Origin: Alphaproteobacteria bacterium
GTDB lineage: Bacteria > Pseudomonadota > Alphaproteobacteria > CAAGCB01 > CAG-977
Direction of reading: 5' to 3'
DNA length: 64,000 nt
Assembly: GCA_900768875.1 (NCBI GenBank)
Contig: CAAGEP010000004.1
Span: 1-64,000 of the forward strand
Shown piece after piece: positions 8,036 through 16,784 of this stretch. The notes under the pieces are model-generated. The model was not told the DNA's origin and ran no database searches. It saw nothing but the letters and a program-made list of their open reading frames with translations. Each line of letters begins with the position of its first letter. The stretch's first letter is position 1. Position numbers and translations under genes: made by a program.

Positions 8036-9088
8036 TTGTCTGACGGAACGGTCATGGTTACGGATTCTTCTGCGCCTGTTCAAAAAACGGTGCTGGTCAA
8101 AAAAATCAAAGTGCTGGTCAAGCGCCCCGTTGCGCCTGCCCCCGCCGCGCCTGCAATGATCAAAGTTCCCGTCAAACGCCCCGTTCTGATCAAAGTCCCC
8201 GTCAAACGCCCCGTTGCGCCCGTTTCCGCACCGGCCGTCCGACCTCCCGCAAAGCCTGTTGCGCCGGCGTCATCCGCCGCATCCGCGCCCGCCGGTCCGA
8301 CGCGCCGTTTTGCCCGCGGCCGTGAAATCAAGCCGCTGATTTACGAAGTTCCGGACGACATCATCGACCGAATCGATGCCCGCAAAAAAATTCCGGAAAA
8401 ACTGTTTTTGCTTTACATTTTCGCGCGCACGCTGGCAGAATCGAACGCCGAACGCGACGGATACAAATTTCCGCCGATGCTGATTGATTTGCCCAAAGAC
8501 ACTTTGGAAGCCACCGAACTGTTGGAATCCGTGGACGAAGACATTTACGACGCTCTGCTCAGCGATTTGGACGAACTGGCTCCGTTCATTCCGGGCATGG
8601 AACGCGTCATGCACAGCAAAATGTCCGTCGAGGATTTAATCGACCGCGAAGTCAGCCGCGCTTCGCAACAGGATGTATTAACCTCCGCCCAGCAAATCGT
8701 GTTGGCTTTTCTGCTGGTTCTGTCGGATATGAAAATGGTGCGTCAAAAGCTTGCTTTGCACGAAATCGACAAAGAACAGCAGGACATCGTTGACGGCATC
8801 CGTTCCATGGAGGAAGAGGAAAAAGCCATGAAACACGACTTTATCGTCGCGATTCAGCGCAAAGGCTTTCCCGTCAACGCAACCAAACTGATTAACAATT
8901 ACTTCACTTTGGCCAAAAAAGATCCCGAAAAAGCGTATCAAACACTTATTACGAATCCGCTGTATTTTTCGCCGATTCAAATGGACAGGCTGCCCAAAAA
9001 GTTTTTCGGCCTCATTCCCGCGGGTCCCAAAGAAGCGCGCGCCGTCAATAAACGGCTGGCGTCCTTTTTGAAAAACCTGAAGGTTTGA
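8036..9088 (+). CDS. Unknown protein with Pro/Val/Lys repeat N-terminus
   Basis: The frame has about 350 residues from a TTG at 8036; an ATG at 8054 is the alternative. A strong GAGGAGG at 8015-8021 is rather far from either. Residues 15-95 are low complexity, with repeats such as KVPVKRPV and Ala/Pro stretches. The rest (about 100-350) is a charged, helical, soluble domain with acidic patches and no family I recognise. There is no signal peptide. It diverges from the TrbL-like genes across an operator region, so it probably belongs to the same locus. The function is unknown. Confidence 0.75.
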   Translation: MSDGTVMVTDSSAPVQKTVLVKKIKVLVKRPVAPAPAAPAMIKVPVKRPVLIKVPVKRPVAPVSAPAVRPPAKPVAPASSAASAPAGPTRRFARGREIKPLIYEVPDDIIDRIDARKKIPEKLFLLYIFARTLAESNAERDGYKFPPMLIDLPKDTLEATELLESVDEDIYDALLSDLDELAPFIPGMERVMHSKMSVEDLIDREVSRASQQDVLTSAQQIVLAFLLVLSDMKMVRQKLALHEIDKEQQDIVDGIRSMEEEEKAMKHDFIVAIQRKGFPVNATKLINNYFTLAKKDPEKAYQTLITNPLYFSPIQMDRLPKKFFGLIPAGPKEARAVNKRLASFLKNLKV

Positions 9089-9114
9089 CGCCGTATGAAT
9101 TTTTAATGACGCTC

Positions 9115-9143
9115 TGGACAAAAAGGGCGCTTTTCTGTATACT
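9115..9143 (+). promoter_or_regulatory. Sigma-70 promoter of the lysine-rich gene
   Basis: TGGACA (9115-9120) and TATACT (9138-9143) are 17 bases apart. Transcription would begin near 9150, which argues for the ATG at 9176 rather than the one at 9152. Confidence 0.65.
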
Positions 9144-9175
9144 CTAAATAAATGAATAGCAAATGGAGCAATCCC

Positions 9176-10177
9176 ATGGCAGAAAAAGAAACCAAAGACA
9201 CGAAAACCACAGACACGAAAATCAAAGACGGCAAAGATCAAGCCGCAGGCAAGGAAAACGAACAGGCCGAGGAAAACGTCGGTGAATTCGGCGATCAACA
9301 AACGGACGAGCTTTCAGCGGAACGCCTGCCCAGAAAAGAATTTCAAGTCTTGGATTTGGGCAACGAAGACAACGTTTCTGACTGGTTGGTCAACATGTTG
9401 TCCGGACGGCTGTGGGATTTTGCCATTAACAACTTGGAATGGGCGGGGGATGTCATTGACCGCGCCATATCGAACCGAATCGAACGATCCGCCGAAAAAC
9501 GCCAAATGGCACTGAAGATCAAAGAACTTAAACAAAAAGGTCAGGAATCCATTCGCAAATCTCTGGTCAACGAAAACGGAACGCTGAACGCCGCCGCCGC
9601 CAAACAACGCACCTACGACGACAAGGGCAACCTGATTATGCTGGACGATTACAAAATCCAAAAGGGCGATAAAATCGTCGATGCGGAAGGAAAACCCATA
9701 ACGGGAAAAACCGTAAAGGATATTGAAAAACAAGTTCAAGAATCCCAAAAGCGAATGGCCGAAAAACAGCCCAAAGAACAGCAAAAAGACGGTGCCGAAA
9801 ACAACGGCAAAGGCGGCAATGAAAAACGTCGCCGCAAGAAAACCAAAAGAAAAGACGGTAAAGAGGACAAGAGCGGTAAAAAAGAAAAAGGCGGAAAAAC
9901 CACCGAAAAAAACAAAGAGCAGCCGAAAAAGAAAGGCAAACGCACTTTGCAGGCCGCCGGAAAAAGCACTCGGGAAACCCAAACCGCCAAGGAAAGCAAA
10001 AAACGGCAAGTCAGACAAAACAAGTCCCGCAAAAAAGCCGTTCAGCAGGAGAAAAACAACACAAAATCCAGCCGCAACCAAATTTTGGCTCTGGCGCACA
10101 GGAATCAGCGCAACAATGCCAATTCCAACACCAGAAACAATACAATCAGCCGCGGCAGAAACAATCAAGGACGTTAA
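9176..10177 (+). CDS. Unknown lysine-rich, largely disordered protein
   Basis: The protein has 333 residues from the ATG at 9176, which has GGAG about six bases upstream. The N-terminal third is acidic and contains a compact Trp-containing stretch (about residues 55-100). From about residue 180 the chain is a Lys/Arg/Asn/Gln-rich tail with almost no hydrophobic residues, ending in Arg/Asn repeats. Such tails bind nucleic acid or ribosomes, or occur in secreted effectors; nothing here decides between these. It has its own promoter and terminator. It lies next to another low-complexity gene near a putative type IV secretion cluster. No family is recognised. Confidence 0.75.
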   Translation: MAEKETKDTKTTDTKIKDGKDQAAGKENEQAEENVGEFGDQQTDELSAERLPRKEFQVLDLGNEDNVSDWLVNMLSGRLWDFAINNLEWAGDVIDRAISNRIERSAEKRQMALKIKELKQKGQESIRKSLVNENGTLNAAAAKQRTYDDKGNLIMLDDYKIQKGDKIVDAEGKPITGKTVKDIEKQVQESQKRMAEKQPKEQQKDGAENNGKGGNEKRRRKKTKRKDGKEDKSGKKEKGGKTTEKNKEQPKKKGKRTLQAAGKSTRETQTAKESKKRQVRQNKSRKKAVQQEKNNTKSSRNQILALAHRNQRNNANSNTRNNTISRGRNNQGR

Positions 10178-10190
10178 GTCCCGTCAAACA

Positions 10191-10223
10191 AAAACAGCCT
10201 TTCAAACGAAAGGCTGTTTTTTT
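10191..10223. terminator. Bidirectional terminator
   Basis: A perfect 13-bp stem (10191-10203 with 10208-10220) has an AAAC loop and T/A runs on both sides. It serves the lysine-rich gene and the convergent rubrerythrin gene. Confidence 0.9.
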
Positions 10224-10239
10224 ATGGCATACTGAAATT

Positions 10240-10815
10240 TTAATAGTTTTCCGCGGCGATTTCGTAATAAGCGCGCGGGTGCAGACAAGCCGGACAGATT
10301 TCGGGAGCCGCGTTACCTTCCATCACATAACCGCAGTTGCGGCAGCGCCATTTCTTTTCCGTCGTGCGTTCAAAGACGTGACCTGCTTTGATATTTTCCG
10401 CCAAAGCGCGGTAACGTTCGGCATGGAATTTTTCGGCAACGGAAACCGCGCGGTACATTTCCGCGACTTCGGGGAAACCTTCGGCATCCGCGACGTCGGC
10501 GCAAACAGGATACAAATCTATATATTCGTGTTCTTCGCCCTGAGCGGCTTCTTCCAGATTTTCAAAAGTCGAACGGATTTGACCCGCGGGATACGACGCG
10601 GTGATTTCGACGTCCCCGCCTTCCAAAAATTTAAACATGCGTTCGGCGTGTTCTTTTTCCTGATCCGCCGTTTCCGTGAAAATGGCAGAGATTTGTTCAT
10701 AACCTTCTTTTTTTGCAGCGGAAGCCCAAAACGTATAGCGCATGCGCGCCTGCGATTCACCCGCAAACGTCATCAGCAGATTTTTTTCGGTTTTCGTGCC
10801 TTTAATTGATTTCAT
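10240..10815 (-). CDS. rbr: Rubrerythrin
   Basis: This 191-residue protein has the usual length of rubrerythrin, from the ATG at 10815 with AAAGGAG upstream. An N-terminal ferritin-like four-helix domain carries the di-iron ligands (ESQARMRY, DQEKEHAE, EFPE-type and EKFHAERY helices). A C-terminal rubredoxin-like domain holds CRNC and CPAC for one iron. The protein reduces hydrogen peroxide in the cytoplasm of anaerobes and microaerophiles using NAD(P)H-derived electrons. It is a single gene. Together with the hydrogenase nearby it suggests an oxygen-sensitive lifestyle. Confidence 0.95.
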   Translation of the reverse strand: MKSIKGTKTEKNLLMTFAGESQARMRYTFWASAAKKEGYEQISAIFTETADQEKEHAERMFKFLEGGDVEITASYPAGQIRSTFENLEEAAQGEEHEYIDLYPVCADVADAEGFPEVAEMYRAVSVAEKFHAERYRALAENIKAGHVFERTTEKKWRCRNCGYVMEGNAAPEICPACLHPRAYYEIAAENY

Positions 10816-10868
10816 TGTTAAAACTCCTTTGTTGTGTTTCAGTAGTTTAGATTGATTTAAAAGTTTTT

Positions 10869-12602
10869 TCAAGGAATAAACGGTGCGATGTACACCACCC
10901 CGTTTTCCAAGTGGTACATCAGCGTTATTCCCGCTTGGCGCAAAGCGTCCTCGTCGATTTTGGAATCGTCTTTGAGCTTGACATGCACGCCGCCGTCCGC
11001 CGTTCGGGCGGTGTGTTTGATGTTTGCCGATCCGCCCAAAGCCCGCGCCACCGCTTCGGAAGGAACAACCGCTGATGACGTTCCTCCCCGCAAATATTCC
11101 TCCATTTCCGTTTTCAGAATTTCGGAATGAGTGCCGAACACGGCTTGAACATTGTTGCCGATGCGCATAACGCCGCTTGCCCCCAGATTTTTCAAAGCAC
11201 CGTCGTCGACTTTGTCAACATCCTTGACGACCAGACGCAAGCGCGTGATGCACGCGTCCAACGCTTCGATATTTTCCCTGCCGCCGAACGCCGCCACCAG
11301 CTTTGCCGCCATACCGTCAGACGATTCCGCCGCGCCGTCAGCCGCCGCCGCTTCGTCTTCGCGCCCCGGCGTTTTCATATCGAACACGGTGATGAAGAAT
11401 CGGAACACGACGTAGTACAGAACGGCGTAAACGGGCCCCAAAACAAAGACCATCCACGGCTTTGTGTCCAGCGCGTAAAACAGCATGTAGTCGATTGCGC
11501 CCTGTGAAAACGTGTAGCCGATATGCGCGCCCGTCAAATTGATGACCGCAAACGCCGATCCGACCATGACGGCATGGATAAAATACAACATCGGCGCGAC
11601 AAACAGGAAAGTGAACTCCAGCGGTTCGGTGATGCCCGTCAAAAACGCGGTCAGCGCGCCCGATGCCATGATGCCGCCGACTTTCAGCCTGTTTTCGGGC
11701 TTGGCGGTATGGAAAATCGCCAAAGCCGCCGCGGGCAGACCGAACATCTTGATAAGAAAACCGCCGCCCAAAATCCCCGCCGTCGCGTCGCCCGCAAAGA
11801 ATCGGGGAATGTCGCCCGTAACCAGCTCGCCCGCTTTGTTGACGTACTGCCCGATTTCAAAAAAGAACGGCACGTTCCAAATGTGGTGCAGCCCGAACGG
11901 CAGCAGCAGTCTTTCCACAAAGCCGTAAGTCGTTCCCGCCACAACGGGAGAGCTGTACGCCGCCCACATCGAAAACGCGTTGATTTTTTCCTGAATCGGC
12001 GGCCAGACAAAGCTGAGCAGAATCCCCAGAACAATCGCCGCCAACGCCGTTATAATCGGCACGGAACGCTTGCCCGCGAAAAATCCCAAGTACGGCGGCA
12101 ACTGGATTTTATAAAAACGTTTGTAAATATATGCCGCGACAATGCCGACGAACATCCCGCCGAACACGCCTGTTTGAATCGTCTTGATTCCGGCGTTGGT
12201 TGAAACGACTTTGCGCACGAAAGCCACGTCATAATCCAGTGCTTGCGCCAAAACGCCCAGCGTTTCCTGCTCAGCGGAAACATGGTACCACAAAACGTCC
12301 GCCATGACGCCCATGGCGGCTTGCAGAACCAAGAATCCCACGACCGCCGCCAAAGCGGCAACCCCGTCGTTGTCGGTCAGCCCCAACGTCGTGCCGATTG
12401 CGAATATCAAAGGCAGGTTGTCGAAAATCACATTGCCGCTTTGGCTCATGACCTGAGGAATCAAAGGCGGAAGCCACGAAATTTCCGCGTTCAGCAATCC
12501 CGACCCGATGCCCAGCAACAGCCCCGCCACGGGCAGGACGGCAACGGGCAGCATCAGCGATTTCCCGATTTTCTGCAAAAAAGCAAAAGCCTGTTTCATC
12601 AT
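10869..12602 (-). CDS. PTS glucose/N-acetylglucosamine-family IIC-IIB permease
   Basis: The protein has 577 residues, starting at the first ATG of the ATGATG at 12602 behind AAGGGGGCGG. Residues 1-400 form the membrane IIC domain of the glucose/GlcNAc family, with the conserved region around GITEPLEFTF. A IIB domain follows, with the phosphorylated Cys in ALDACITRLRL. The last 75 residues look like a second, degenerate IIB domain in which that Cys is lost. It takes up and phosphorylates a hexose at the inner membrane. It starts ten bases after the EIIA-HPr-EI gene, so the two form a complete PTS. GlcNAc or glucose cannot be told apart here. Confidence 0.92.
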   Translation of the reverse strand: MMKQAFAFLQKIGKSLMLPVAVLPVAGLLLGIGSGLLNAEISWLPPLIPQVMSQSGNVIFDNLPLIFAIGTTLGLTDNDGVAALAAVVGFLVLQAAMGVMADVLWYHVSAEQETLGVLAQALDYDVAFVRKVVSTNAGIKTIQTGVFGGMFVGIVAAYIYKRFYKIQLPPYLGFFAGKRSVPIITALAAIVLGILLSFVWPPIQEKINAFSMWAAYSSPVVAGTTYGFVERLLLPFGLHHIWNVPFFFEIGQYVNKAGELVTGDIPRFFAGDATAGILGGGFLIKMFGLPAAALAIFHTAKPENRLKVGGIMASGALTAFLTGITEPLEFTFLFVAPMLYFIHAVMVGSAFAVINLTGAHIGYTFSQGAIDYMLFYALDTKPWMVFVLGPVYAVLYYVVFRFFITVFDMKTPGREDEAAAADGAAESSDGMAAKLVAAFGGRENIEALDACITRLRLVVKDVDKVDDGALKNLGASGVMRIGNNVQAVFGTHSEILKTEMEEYLRGGTSSAVVPSEAVARALGGSANIKHTARTADGGVHVKLKDDSKIDEDALRQAGITLMYHLENGVVYIAPFIP

Positions 12603-12612
12603 AACCGCCCCC

Positions 12613-15129
12613 TTACTTGAAAGATTTGACCACTTCACGCACGGCGGCAGCCGACTGCATCAGCACGGCTTTTTCCGCCAACATCCGGCATTTTTTGAAA
12701 TCCAGCGTGCGTATTTGCGCTTTGACCGCGGGAATCGCGGCCGGCGGCACGCTCAGTTCTGACACGCCCAGTCCGACCAGCAAAGGCACCGCCGATTCCT
12801 GCGCCGCCAAGCCGCCGCAGACGCCCGTCCATTTACCGCAAGACCGCGCCCCCTCGACGGTCATTTTAACCGCTCTCAGCACTGCGGGGTTCAGCCCGTC
12901 GGACAACGCCGCCAAAGCCGCATTCCCCCTGTCCGCCGCCATAATGTACTGCGTCAAATCGTTTGTGCCGATGGAAAAGAAATCAACCTCTTTGGCAAAA
13001 TTTTCCGCATTCAGCACCGCGGCGGGCACTTCAATCATCATCCCGATTGACAACGGACGCGCATCCAAAGCCGAACGTTCCTCTTCAACGATTTGCTTGG
13101 CGCGCCGCAGTTCGTCCAAAGCCGCAATCATCGGAAACATCACGCGGATTTTCTCACCGTCCGCCGCGCGCAGTATCGCTCGAATCTGCGAACGGAACAA
13201 AGCTTCGGCGTTCAAGCTTGCCCGAATTCCGCGCACGCCCAAAAACGGATTGGCTTCCTGCGGCAAAGGCAGATAGTCCAACGGTTTGTCGCCGCCGACG
13301 TCCAACGTGCGGATGATTAAGCCCCGTTCTTTGCCCAAATTGTCTTTGATTGCCCTGTAAACGGCGGTTTGCTCGTCTTCGGACGGCGGAGTTTTGCGCC
13401 CCAGAAACAAAAATTCGGAACGTAACAGTCCGACGCCAGCCCCGCCGTTTGCGGCAACTTCCGCCGCGCCTTCAATGCTGCCGATATTGCCCGCGACCTC
13501 AACGGAAACGCCGTCCGTTGTAACGGCGGGCAAATCCTTGTCCGCCAGCAAAGCCGCACGTTTGCGTTTATCATTTTCGACGGATTCCGCCGCTTTCTTT
13601 TGTAGTTCCGGGGACGGATTCGGATATAAAACGCCTTGCGTACCGTCCAACAAAACCGCTGTTCCGTTCAGCAGGCTCAACACCTCGCGGGACAGCCCCG
13701 ACACTGCCGGAATTCCCATTGAGCGCGCCAAAATCGCGGCATGAGACACCGCTCCGCCGCCGACCGTCGCAAACCCCGCCGTTTTACTGCGGTCAAGGCT
13801 TACCGTATCGGACGGAGTCAAATCCTCGGCAATTAAAACCGCGTTGTCTGGCAAAGACAGTTTTTCCTGTACTTCGCCCGTAATCAGACGCAACACGCGC
13901 TTTCCGACATCGCGCACATCGTTGGCACGCGCCGCCAGCATGGGATTTTTCATTTCCGCGAATTTTGCCGCCGTTTTGGCGACGGTCTGCTGCCACGCAA
14001 ACGCCGCACTGCGCCCTTTTTCCACCAAGGCCAAAGCCTCATTCAGCATTTCGGGATCGTCAAGCAACTCTCCGTGCGCTTTGAAAATCGCAGCGGAGTC
14101 AACGCCCGTTTTGGCCGCCGTTTTGTCATATAAATCCGTCAACTGAAACATCGCTTCGTTCAAAGCGGCGTTCAGCTTCTCCTTTTCATCCGCAATTTGG
14201 CCGCCGAATTCCTCAACGTCGATTGACACGTCTTTCAACTGCACGACAACGCCCAAAGCCGCTCCTTTCGACGCGGGAACACCGTAAAAGGCATCCGCCC
14301 TGCCTGTTTGTTTTTCAACCTTGGGAACGGCGGGAACGGGGGCTTTTGTCAAATCCTCGCCCAATCCGCTTTCCAGCAAAGGAAGCAGCGTTTTCATCGC
14401 GTCCGCCGCATCCCTGCCCGTCGCTTTCAAGCAAACGCTGTCGCCTTTGGCAACATCCAGCCCCATAACGGCGACGACGCTTTTCGCATTGGCTTTACGA
14501 TTGCCGCACAGCAGCATAATGTCGGAAGAAAACTCCTTTGCCGCGGCAGTCAGAACGGCGGCGGGACGCGCGTGAATCCCCGCCGGATTTTTAACGCACA
14601 CATGCCACGAAACCGCCGTATGCGCCCCGCCCGAAGTTTGCGATTTGGCGGCGGGCGTTTTCAGCTTGACTTCCAAAATCGTATCTTTTCCGACGGTTAC
14701 GTCCCGGTTGACATACGGCTTCAATCCGTCCGTTTTTTCAAGGGACGCAACAACGATTTCGGTCAAAAGACTTTTGCCGCGGCTTTCCAGAATTTCACGC
14801 GAAAAAGCAATCAGCGGCTGACCCGCTTCGACCGATTGTCCTTTGACGACAAAGACTTCAAATCCTTCGCCTTTGAGCATGACGGTGTCCAGCCCGATAT
14901 GCATCAAAATATCGATTCCGTCGTTTGTCGACAGAGTCAGCGCGTGATGCGCCGAATGAATCGTCGATATTTTACCCGCGCACGGCGCGCACAGCACGGC
15001 GGACGATGGCGCAATCGCGATTCCGTCCCCGACGGTTTTTTGCGCGAACACCGGATCCGGCACCGATTCCAACGGCACGGTTTTTCCCGAAACGGGCGCG
15101 AGCAAACGTAAAATGTTGTCTTGAGTCAT
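12613..15129 (-). CDS. PTS multiphosphoryl transfer protein EIIA-HPr-EI
   Basis: One 838-residue chain holds three soluble PTS components. EIIA(Glc-type) spans about 1-150 with phospho-His 77 (ILMHIGLD). HPr spans about 170-255 with His 186 (GIHARPAA). Enzyme I spans about 280-838 with His 463 (GGAVSHAAILARS). It moves phosphate from phosphoenolpyruvate to the IIB domain of the neighbouring permease. AAGGGGG precedes the ATG. The order matches the fused NagF-type proteins of Caulobacter GlcNAc systems, so an amino-sugar PTS is a reasonable guess. It is first in a two-gene operon and divergent from the hydrogenase. Confidence 0.95.
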   Translation of the reverse strand: MTQDNILRLLAPVSGKTVPLESVPDPVFAQKTVGDGIAIAPSSAVLCAPCAGKISTIHSAHHALTLSTNDGIDILMHIGLDTVMLKGEGFEVFVVKGQSVEAGQPLIAFSREILESRGKSLLTEIVVASLEKTDGLKPYVNRDVTVGKDTILEVKLKTPAAKSQTSGGAHTAVSWHVCVKNPAGIHARPAAVLTAAAKEFSSDIMLLCGNRKANAKSVVAVMGLDVAKGDSVCLKATGRDAADAMKTLLPLLESGLGEDLTKAPVPAVPKVEKQTGRADAFYGVPASKGAALGVVVQLKDVSIDVEEFGGQIADEKEKLNAALNEAMFQLTDLYDKTAAKTGVDSAAIFKAHGELLDDPEMLNEALALVEKGRSAAFAWQQTVAKTAAKFAEMKNPMLAARANDVRDVGKRVLRLITGEVQEKLSLPDNAVLIAEDLTPSDTVSLDRSKTAGFATVGGGAVSHAAILARSMGIPAVSGLSREVLSLLNGTAVLLDGTQGVLYPNPSPELQKKAAESVENDKRKRAALLADKDLPAVTTDGVSVEVAGNIGSIEGAAEVAANGGAGVGLLRSEFLFLGRKTPPSEDEQTAVYRAIKDNLGKERGLIIRTLDVGGDKPLDYLPLPQEANPFLGVRGIRASLNAEALFRSQIRAILRAADGEKIRVMFPMIAALDELRRAKQIVEEERSALDARPLSIGMMIEVPAAVLNAENFAKEVDFFSIGTNDLTQYIMAADRGNAALAALSDGLNPAVLRAVKMTVEGARSCGKWTGVCGGLAAQESAVPLLVGLGVSELSVPPAAIPAVKAQIRTLDFKKCRMLAEKAVLMQSAAAVREVVKSFK

Positions 15130-15249
15130 CCGATCCCCCTTGTTTTCTTTCCGTTCAGTTTACGCCACGGACGACGCGAATGACCATATATCAACCCGAT
15201 TATAAAAAAACGAAGCAAGGCTGAAAGTGCTATACTTTACGGGAAAAGC

Positions 15250-15258
15250 TGTTATAAT
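15250..15258 (+). promoter_or_regulatory. Extended -10 box before the hydrogenase gene
   Basis: TGT-TATAAT (15250-15258) is a perfect extended -10. No good -35 hexamer is seen 16-18 bases upstream. It lies about 47 bases before the hydrogenase ATG. Confidence 0.45.
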
Positions 15259-15304
15259 CCGTCTGATTTATTTTCCTCACAGCTTGCATGCAAAGGGCTT
15301 TTAA

Positions 15305-16774
15305 ATGACCGAAATCAGAGATAACGCCACTTTTTTCCGCCGCGAAATCTTGACCCGTTTGGCACGGGCTTTTTTGAAAAACACGCTGGTTGACGAAGTC
15401 GACCATCTGCCGTTGGAAATCCGTCCGCCGCACGATACCGAAGCGTACCGCTGCTGCATTTACAAAGAACGCGCCATTCTGCGCACCCGCTGTTTGGCGG
15501 CTTTGGGCTTCCGCGTCGAAGAAGACGACGAAGCCACTCCGCTGTCCGAATACGCGCGCCGCGCTTTGGAACGTGAAAAGCCGACCGCGCCCGTAATGAC
15601 CGTGCTGGACATCGCCTGCAACGAATGTGTCCAGTCGTCGCACGTCGTCACCGAATTGTGCCAAAGCTGCCTGTCGCGCGCTTGCGTCCGCAACTGCGCT
15701 TTCGGCGCGATTTCCTTTGAGGGCAACGGCAAAGCCCACATCGATCCCGACAAATGCAAAAACTGCGGCCGCTGCAAAGAAGCCTGCCCGTACCAAGCGA
15801 TTGTCAAACGGATTGTTCCGTGCGAAAACGCCTGCCCCGTCAACGCCATTCATCACGGCGCTTCGGGTCATGCCGAAATCGATTTCGACAAATGCATTTC
15901 CTGCGGCCGCTGCATGCGCGCCTGCCCGTTCGGCGCGGTGATGGAACGTTCGCAAATCATCGACATTCTGCGCGCCGTCGTTACGGATAAAAAGAAAGTC
16001 GTCGCCATGCTCGCCCCCGCCATTGCGGGTCAGTTTGAAGGCGGCGTCGAAAAAGTCGTTTCCGCCTTGAAAGGCTTGGGATTCTCGAATGTTGTGGAAG
16101 TCGCCGTCGGCGCTGACGAAACCACCCGCAAGGAAGCCATGGAATTCATCGAACGCATGAAACGCGGCGATCAATTCATGACGACGTCGTGCTGTCCCGC
16201 TTATATCCAAGTCGTGAAACGCCACGTCCCCGAACTGGCTCAATTCGTTTCCGACACGGCAACCCCGATGCACTACACCGCCGCCATGGTCAAAAAAGAC
16301 ATGCCCGACGCGGTTACGGTTTTCGTCGGTCCGTGCGTCGCCAAACGCTATGAAGGCATGAACGACGACAAAGTCGACTTTGTTATGACGTTTGAAGAAT
16401 TGGACGCTTTGTTCAAAGCCGCCAACATCACCGTCAACGATTGCGCTCCCGCCGAATTCGACACGATTCCGTCGGCTCAAGGTCGCGCGTTCGCGGTCAC
16501 GGGCGGCGTCGCCGAAGCGGTGCGCGTTGCCATCAACGGCGAAGTCGAACTGAACCCCGTCTGCATCAACGGCATCAAACCCGCGATGTTGCGCCTGTTC
16601 AAGATGTATCCGAAGGGCAAAGCCCCCGGCAACCTGATTGAAATGATGACGTGCGAAGGCGGCTGTATCGCCGGCGCGGGCGTTGTCTGCGATCCGAAAA
16701 AAGGCGCAAAATGCGTCGAAGCGTTCGCGCATCAGGCGCCCGATATCGAACCCGTCGGGAAAAAGCCCGAATAA
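15305..16774 (+). CDS. Monomeric [FeFe] hydrogenase, group B type
   Basis: This 489-residue enzyme makes or consumes H2 using an H-cluster. N-terminal and central Cys clusters (CKNCGRCKEACP, CISCGRCMRACP and others) bind [4Fe-4S] centres at about residues 105-215. The H-cluster motifs are TSCCPAY (L1), GPCVAKR (L2) and MTCEGGCIAGAG (L3). The TSCCPAY variant is typical of group B rather than group A enzymes. AAGGG precedes the ATG. It is a lone gene with no maturases (HydE/F/G) in the window. It probably disposes of ferredoxin electrons in fermentation. Such an enzyme is uncommon in alphaproteobacteria. Confidence 0.93.
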   Translation: MTEIRDNATFFRREILTRLARAFLKNTLVDEVDHLPLEIRPPHDTEAYRCCIYKERAILRTRCLAALGFRVEEDDEATPLSEYARRALEREKPTAPVMTVLDIACNECVQSSHVVTELCQSCLSRACVRNCAFGAISFEGNGKAHIDPDKCKNCGRCKEACPYQAIVKRIVPCENACPVNAIHHGASGHAEIDFDKCISCGRCMRACPFGAVMERSQIIDILRAVVTDKKKVVAMLAPAIAGQFEGGVEKVVSALKGLGFSNVVEVAVGADETTRKEAMEFIERMKRGDQFMTTSCCPAYIQVVKRHVPELAQFVSDTATPMHYTAAMVKKDMPDAVTVFVGPCVAKRYEGMNDDKVDFVMTFEELDALFKAANITVNDCAPAEFDTIPSAQGRAFAVTGGVAEAVRVAINGEVELNPVCINGIKPAMLRLFKMYPKGKAPGNLIEMMTCEGGCIAGAGVVCDPKKGAKCVEAFAHQAPDIEPVGKKPE

Positions 16775-16784
16775 TCAAACAACC

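Noticed and set aside
15230..16732. 500-residue minus-strand frame opposite the hydrogenase
   Set aside because: The plus strand encodes an unmistakable hydrogenase with all Cys motifs.
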